Source of the DNA: Bacteroidales bacterium
GTDB taxonomy: Bacteria > Bacteroidota > Bacteroidia > Bacteroidales > FEN-979
Reading direction: 5' to 3'
NCBI GenBank assembly: GCA_023229525.1
Contig: JALNZC010000074.1
Span: 1 to 11,221 of the forward strand
DNA: 11,221 nucleotides
Shown: positions 6,802-11,221 of the stretch, piece after piece
Numbering within the stretch: position 1 is the first letter of the stretch
Layout of the letters: each line of letters opens with the position of its first letter
Notes under the pieces: model-generated
Seen by the model: the letters and a program-made list of their open reading frames with translations, nothing else
Told to the model about the DNA's origin: nothing
Database searches by the model: none
Translations under genes and position numbers: made by a program

Positions 6802-6831
6802 TTACGGGAAACCGTAAAAAATTTTACGGTT
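6802..6831. promoter_or_regulatory. Cluster of TTACGG inverted repeats upstream of a promoter (candidate operator)
   Basis: TTACGG at 6802-6807 pairs with CCGTAA at 6812-6817 across a GAAA loop. The CCGTAA half is also part of a second, perfect inverted repeat: 10-bp arms at 6810-6819 and 6822-6831 around a 2-bp centre. A near copy (TTACGA) sits at 6795-6800. Another TTACGGGAA occurs at 6695-6703. The cluster ends 8 bp before the -35 hexamer of the rightward promoter, a typical place for an activator or repressor site. The regulator is unknown. Alternatively these are mutually exclusive RNA hairpins, but the position upstream of the expected transcript start argues for a DNA site. Confidence 0.45.
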
Positions 6832-6839
6832 ATAATCCC

Positions 6840-6870
6840 TTGACAATGGTAAATAATTGTATTATATTTG
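6840..6870 (+). promoter_or_regulatory. Promoter for the gene at 6911, matching both Bacteroidetes and sigma70-like consensus
   Basis: TATATTTG at 6863-6870 matches the Bacteroidetes -7 element TAnnTTTG exactly. A TTG at 6840-6842 lies 20 bases upstream, in the -33 position. The same bases also read as TTGACA (6840-6845), a 17-bp spacer and TATATT (6863-6868), close to the classical sigma70 arrangement. Transcription would begin near 6876, giving a leader of about 35 bases before the ATG at 6911. The leader is AT-rich and has no Shine-Dalgarno sequence, as is usual in Bacteroidetes. Confidence 0.65.
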
Positions 6871-6910
6871 CTAGGTAACAAAATTTCAATATACATCTAA
6901 TAAGTTAATT

Positions 6911-7999
6911 ATGAAAAAACTTATTTTTTATATGATGGGGACATTGATTATGATCCTGTTTTTCATTGAAAATCCATTTATTATAGATCTATCCGCGCAA
7001 TCTTTCCATGATACAAATCTTCAAGGAAGAATCCCATTCACTAATATAAAACATAACCCAAAGGACATTTCCTTAAAAGATCTAATTTCACATTCATTTC
7101 TGAACCAATACTATACAGGATATTTTAATGAGGATTTACCCCATATAGAAAATCAAGATATTAAAAAAAGTAGAAATGTAATTAATTTCAGTGGGCATAG
7201 AGATAGTCTAATTCAAAATCTATCTCAGGAAATACAATTTGATGAATTGGCGTTAAAAAATTCCCCATGTGAAAGTAATTTAATAATTCCCAATGCCGGA
7301 TTTGAGAGTTGGCACTTAGAATGGAATTTTGTTTGGAATCCGGATTACTGGAACACTAACAATATTCCCAACTTTGGATATGTTAACAGGAATACATCAT
7401 CCTATGCTGGTTCTTATTGTGCCTGGATAGGTCCTGCAGGGAATTGTAGAATAGGCCTTTCATGTAATAACCATCCTGAATCGTTAAGTATTTTTGTTAA
7501 GGCATTCTTTTGGGGTGAAGATACAGTCAGTATCCATGTTGTGCTCTATTTAGATGGCATGAAAACCGATTCTGGAATCTGGACATGTCAAACCCCTATT
7601 ACCGAATGGACAGAGATCACTATTCCAATTACGGCGTTTTCAAGCGAACAAGACTCAATCGAAATCATCCTAAATGGTGGAAAAAATATCGGCGCTCTCG
7701 TGGTGGATGAGGTATCACTCAATATAATTGATAATATAATGGTTATCCCTCCTATAAAAACATTGAACTTCTATCCAAACCCTTGTACATCGATATCTAC
7801 CCTTTGCTTTCAAGGTAATCCATTATACAATTACACACTGGTCATATATCAGATTAATGGCAGAATTATTCAGTTTGTCACCGGTATTTCTGGAAACCAG
7901 GTTAGTGTATCCAGGGAAGTGTACCCTCCGGGAATCTATTATTATCGATTGTATCAAAACCATAAGGTTTTTGCAACCGGTGAATTCGTTGTTCTTTAA
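6911..7999 (+). CDS. Secreted protein with jelly-roll-like domain and T9SS C-terminal sorting domain
   Basis: Exported protein of 362 residues, probably delivered to the outer surface by type IX secretion. Residues 1-30 form a signal peptide: a KK start, a long hydrophobic core and an LSAQ cleavage region. Residues 31-120 are polar and look linker-like. Residues 124-272 resemble a carbohydrate-binding-type beta-sandwich. That segment has NAGFESW at 128-134, a PDYW shortly after, paired cysteines and a closing VVDEVSL at 264-270. Residues 283-362 are a typical T9SS sorting domain: FYPNP at 287-291, YQINGRII at 313-320, GIYYYRL at 341-347 and a beta-rich end. No catalytic motif is visible, so a binding role is possible but unproven. 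It has its own promoter upstream and is followed after 67 bp by another secreted protein gene in the same direction, possibly cotranscribed. The base composition is noticeably AT-rich. T9SS routing is well supported; the middle domain assignment is tentative. Confidence 0.8.
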   Translation: MKKLIFYMMGTLIMILFFIENPFIIDLSAQSFHDTNLQGRIPFTNIKHNPKDISLKDLISHSFLNQYYTGYFNEDLPHIENQDIKKSRNVINFSGHRDSLIQNLSQEIQFDELALKNSPCESNLIIPNAGFESWHLEWNFVWNPDYWNTNNIPNFGYVNRNTSSYAGSYCAWIGPAGNCRIGLSCNNHPESLSIFVKAFFWGEDTVSIHVVLYLDGMKTDSGIWTCQTPITEWTEITIPITAFSSEQDSIEIILNGGKNIGALVVDEVSLNIIDNIMVIPPIKTLNFYPNPCTSISTLCFQGNPLYNYTLVIYQINGRIIQFVTGISGNQVSVSREVYPPGIYYYRLYQNHKVFATGEFVVL

Positions 8000-8066
8000 A
8001 AATGATTTGCCAAATCAATGCCATCTTTTAATATAAGACCTTTTCTAATCATTTAAAACTAACGTT

Positions 8067-11000
8067 ATGAGAACATCAAGAACATCAAGTAAGTTGGAGT
8101 GGTTATTTGTATTAATAATTACAAGTCTCTCCTTTTTTGCATTTTCCAATACCGCTTTGGCTCAACAAATTCCACCAGAATTAAACATTTATGATGGAAA
8201 TTGGTGTAATAACCAAGTTGAAGACTTGCTTTTACCAGCCTGTCCAAGGACTTCCACCTGGTTTTCCAGCAATACATTTTATATGCCAGCCACTAATTCC
8301 TTCTCGAAGGTGGTCATACTGAACTTCATTTTTGTTCAAAAGGATGACGGGACAGGGAATTTCCAGCAAGGAGATCCCGAACATGAGCAGATATTCAATG
8401 ATATCCTTATTGCAATGAATTCAACACTCATCAATATGAACATTGCAGCCTGTGGAGGAACAACCGTCGATACAAAAATTCAATTCGAGATGAATAAGAT
8501 CTATATCCAGGACACTTACCTTTGGAACAATGACCACGATCTGAATACATACAAATGCCCGGACAGATATAACTGGTATCTGAAGGACTTAGCCCAACAG
8601 ATTGACAATGATCCGTCAATACCAAAGGGGATTGATATATTCTTTACCTGTAGTGAAACAGCTTACATCGCAAATGTAATTAATAATGATTCCATTTATA
8701 GGGGAGCAAATTATGCATGTTCAATGTTCCCAAGTTTAAATTTAAATGATGGTTCATATATACACATGCCCGATGCTTTTATTAAATATTATTGGATGAA
8801 AAATTTTGCGACAATTCAATACGGACAGCCATGGATCCCGGTTGTGTACGGTTGGTATGTCGGCTCTATGGCTAATGCTATCAATCATGAACTGGGACAT
8901 TCATTTGGCTTAGGCCATGAATATACCTGCACAGGCCATAATATTATGGATAATGCAGGTTCTAGTGCCCGTGACTTTATGACAGATACTCAAATTGCAA
9001 AAATTCATAAATCCCTGGCAATATATAATACCAGAAAATTTGTAGTTTGCGAATATTCTCCAAATGATCCACTTGAAATATCAGGAAACGGTTTGATTGA
9101 TTTTGATCTTAAATTATATCGGGACATTATTATCAATCCCGGCGTTACTCTCAGCGTAACATGTAATGTTTTAATGGCTCCGGACGCTAAAATCATTATT
9201 AAACCCGGAGGATCTCTTATAATCGATGAGGGGATTATTACGAGTACCGAAGGATGTAATCATTTCTGGTACGGCATTGAAGTATGGGGCAATGCCGCCG
9301 CTAACCAATATCCCAATGCTAACGGTCAATACCAGCAAGGCTATTTATCATTGAATAATGCTACGATCGAAAATGCCCGTTCAGCAGTTGCGTTATGGCA
9401 TGGCGGAATGATATCTGAGACTGGCGGAATTGTGAATGCAACCAACTCAACGTTCCGGAATAATTCTATGTCTGTCCAAGCCCTTTATTACACTAACCAC
9501 CATCCAATCCATCCAAATATAGAGATGGATTATAATGCATCCTTTAAAAACTGCGTATTTGAAATTACACCTGCCTACCTTGGCACATCAACTTTTTATA
9601 ATCATATAAACCTTGATCGGGTTAGGGGTATCAAGTTTAATGGCTGTGATTTTAGCCTGGCTGATGGTGTTACTGGTGTTCTTGAAGAAAACTATGGCAT
9701 TAAAGCCCGTGATGCAGGATTTTATGTTAATGCTATTTGTAATTCAAATACACTTCCCTGCTCATCATACGACAAATGCACTTTCACCGGTTTTTACAAA
9801 GGTGTAAGCGATTTAGGCACGGATATTAATCCTTATACTTTCAGTATCAACAATGCTGTTTTTAGCAATAATACCATTGGCGTTTATGTGAATAATATAA
9901 AAAACCAATCGATAATCAAATCGTCATTTGGTGTAGGAAACAATCATCCTTATTGCAGCAATGCGCAAGGATTTGGTATTTATCTTGATCATTCTACAGG
10001 ATTTGCCATTGAAGAAAATAGTTTTACAAAAACGCCCACAGCACCACAGGCAAATTACTATGGCCTTTATATTAATGAAACTCGGGGAGTCGATGAGGTA
10101 TATAAAAACACTTTTTCCGGTTTAAGTTATGCTAATTATGCATCGGGTAAAAATTGGTATGGTGTTGATCAAACTGAGGGACTGGCTTATTTCTGTAATA
10201 TAAACACAGATAATTATGCTGACTTTTATGTATCCAGTACGTATCCGTCAGGAATCCAATTAAGCCAGGGGGATGATGCATATGTTACTGGCAATACTTT
10301 TTCACAAAATGGTTCAACCTGGCATTTTTTTAATGGCAGCGGCCTAATTGGTTATTATTATTGCGATTATTGCCCAAACGAAAATCCTGATGACAATAAA
10401 ATTTTTCAGATTACTGATAAAGGTAAATCGTTTAATAATCAATGTGTTTCACATTATGGAGACCCTTCCCTGTCCTTAGTGTTAAGCGATCAGCAAAAGC
10501 TAGAAACTGAGCAACAATTTGCTTCCAATTTAACCAATTATAATAGTGTTAAAACGCTTTATGATCATTTGGTTGACGGTGGTTCGACTGAGGGTACAAA
10601 AATTGACATCGCAAACGCTGTGCCATCGGATATGTGGGCATTAAGGTCAAAACTGCTTGGCAGATCGCCCCATTTGTCGATGGATGTATTGAAAGAAGTC
10701 GCGGATAAAACAGATGTATTCACAGAATCAGCTTTGTTTGATATATTGGCCGCTAACCCCGACGAACTGAAAAAGGAAGAATTGATCAAATACCTTGAAG
10801 ATAAGGAAAATCCTTTACCCGGCTATATGATTGATATTCTGCGTCAGGTGGCAGGCGGTACGACTTATAAAACGGTATTGCAGCAGCAAATGGCCATATA
10901 CAGCCAAAGCAAAACAAGGGCCGCACATGATATGATCCGCAGTATACTGAATGATACGGTTTCCGATTTTGACGGATTGCGTAATTGGTTGGATAATCTG

Positions 11001-11221
11001 GGCGGTATGTGCGCAGATGAGCAGATTATTGCAAGCTATTTGAGACAGGGCAACTATTCCGGAGCCCTTGCTCTGGCCAATACCTTGCCCGGGTTCTATC
11101 ACCTGAAAGGTGATGACCTCACAGAACATGGGTATTATATAGAAATGCTAACCTTGATGATAACCCTGGAACAGGAAGGCCGAACCATCACCGATTTACA
11201 TGGCAATGAAGTAGAAACTCT
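8067..11221 (+). CDS. Large secreted metzincin-like protease / parallel beta-helix protein (3' end outside window)
   Basis: The frame is open from the ATG at 8067 to the right edge, 1051 codons with no stop, so the protein is incomplete. Residues 1-32 are a signal peptide ending in ALA before QQ. Residues about 36-330 form a putative zinc metallopeptidase: HELGHSFGLGH at 274-284 fits HExxHxxGxxH, with three metal-ligand histidines and a catalytic Glu275. NIMD at 292-295 fits the Met-turn, so it belongs with the metzincins. A following TDTQIAKIH segment is like the helix after the Met-turn in related Bacteroidetes proteins. From about 336 comes a beta-rich lead-in (ISGNGLIDFD, KPGGSLIIDEG and WYGIEVWGN at 401-409). 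A long run of short Asn/Gly-rich strands, typical of a right-handed parallel beta-helix, follows to about 800. Residues 808-1051 are mostly alpha-helical and charged. A T9SS sorting domain would be expected beyond the edge but is not seen. The substrate is unknown. No clear promoter or ribosome binding site precedes it. Confidence 0.85.
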   Translation, partial: MRTSRTSSKLEWLFVLIITSLSFFAFSNTALAQQIPPELNIYDGNWCNNQVEDLLLPACPRTSTWFSSNTFYMPATNSFSKVVILNFIFVQKDDGTGNFQQGDPEHEQIFNDILIAMNSTLINMNIAACGGTTVDTKIQFEMNKIYIQDTYLWNNDHDLNTYKCPDRYNWYLKDLAQQIDNDPSIPKGIDIFFTCSETAYIANVINNDSIYRGANYACSMFPSLNLNDGSYIHMPDAFIKYYWMKNFATIQYGQPWIPVVYGWYVGSMANAINHELGHSFGLGHEYTCTGHNIMDNAGSSARDFMTDTQIAKIHKSLAIYNTRKFVVCEYSPNDPLEISGNGLIDFDLKLYRDIIINPGVTLSVTCNVLMAPDAKIIIKPGGSLIIDEGIITSTEGCNHFWYGIEVWGNAAANQYPNANGQYQQGYLSLNNATIENARSAVALWHGGMISETGGIVNATNSTFRNNSMSVQALYYTNHHPIHPNIEMDYNASFKNCVFEITPAYLGTSTFYNHINLDRVRGIKFNGCDFSLADGVTGVLEENYGIKARDAGFYVNAICNSNTLPCSSYDKCTFTGFYKGVSDLGTDINPYTFSINNAVFSNNTIGVYVNNIKNQSIIKSSFGVGNNHPYCSNAQGFGIYLDHSTGFAIEENSFTKTPTAPQANYYGLYINETRGVDEVYKNTFSGLSYANYASGKNWYGVDQTEGLAYFCNINTDNYADFYVSSTYPSGIQLSQGDDAYVTGNTFSQNGSTWHFFNGSGLIGYYYCDYCPNENPDDNKIFQITDKGKSFNNQCVSHYGDPSLSLVLSDQQKLETEQQFASNLTNYNSVKTLYDHLVDGGSTEGTKIDIANAVPSDMWALRSKLLGRSPHLSMDVLKEVADKTDVFTESALFDILAANPDELKKEELIKYLEDKENPLPGYMIDILRQVAGGTTYKTVLQQQMAIYSQSKTRAAHDMIRSILNDTVSDFDGLRNWLDNLGGMCADEQIIASYLRQGNYSGALALANTLPGFYHLKGDDLTEHGYYIEMLTLMITLEQEGRTITDLHGNEVET

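Larger units (their letters stand above)
6230..6910. other. Divergent intergenic region of 681 bp
   Basis: This stretch lies between the start of glf (reading left) and the start of the T9SS protein gene (reading right). It contains a possible glf promoter, one weak 66-codon ORF (6439-6639), about 150 bp with no recognisable feature (6640-6790), then a TTACGG cluster and a strong rightward promoter just before 6911. I could not recognise a tRNA, riboswitch or mobile element in it. Confidence 0.7.

Noticed and set aside
8003..8017. Inverted repeat TGATTTGCCAAATCA after the T9SS protein gene as a terminator
   Set aside because: The perfect arms enclose only one base, the stem is AT-rich and no T run follows, so it is not a convincing intrinsic terminator.
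8431..9807. Short ORFs within the protease/beta-helix gene (8431-8625 minus, 9005-9196 minus, 9613-9807 plus)
   Set aside because: They are out-of-frame or antisense to a 1051-codon uninterrupted frame with recognisable domains.
10565..11129. Minus-strand ORFs near the right edge (10565-10789 and 10815-11129)
   Set aside because: They are antisense to the helical region of the large plus-strand frame, with no family features.

Overview
The window looks like a contig piece from a Bacteroidota (Bacteroidales- or Sphingobacteriales-like) genome. The evidence is a FISUMP-type surface protein, a type IX secretion (T9SS) C-terminal sorting domain, a Bacteroidetes-style -7 element (TAnnTTTG), secreted proteins with parallel beta-helix architecture, and mostly weak or absent Shine-Dalgarno sequences. 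I see no rRNA, tRNA, CRISPR array, transposase or phage gene.

Region 1 (1-2362, + strand) is the 3' part of a large surface protein. It has at least six complete 85-86 residue Fn3-like repeats plus one cut by the left edge, followed by a C-terminal FISUMP domain. The repeat frame is interrupted by a TAA at 11-13, within a few bases of the window edge. Region 2 (2363-2528) is the short gap between two convergent genes. It is almost filled by two adjacent degenerate tandem arrays, one with an 8-bp period and one with a 7-bp period.

Region 3 (2529-6229, - strand) is a tightly overlapping three-gene operon, read as glf (UDP-galactopyranose mutase), then a DPMS-like GT2 glycosyltransferase, then a polytopic GT-C-like membrane protein. 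Together they suggest synthesis of UDP-galactofuranose, transfer of a sugar to a polyprenyl-phosphate carrier, and use of that lipid-linked sugar on the periplasmic side. That sugar could be Galf, which is inference.

Region 4 (6230-6910) is a divergent intergenic stretch. It holds one doubtful 66-codon ORF, a cluster of TTACGG hexamers in direct and inverted orientation, and a very good promoter facing right.

Region 5 (6911-11221, + strand) encodes two secreted proteins. The first is a 362-residue protein with a signal peptide, a jelly-roll-like middle and a T9SS sorting domain. The second is a very large protein open to the right edge (at least 1051 codons). It combines a metzincin-type zinc protease motif, a right-handed parallel beta-helix and an alpha-helical C-terminal region. 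It has no stop in the window, so its C-terminal end is unknown.

The window as a whole is about the cell surface: secreted adhesin or enzyme-like proteins on both sides of a glycan-decoration operon. The best candidates for something undescribed are the Glf/GT2/GT-C trio as a galactofuranose decoration system, the protease/beta-helix fusion with its unassigned helical module, and the paired 8-bp/7-bp arrays.
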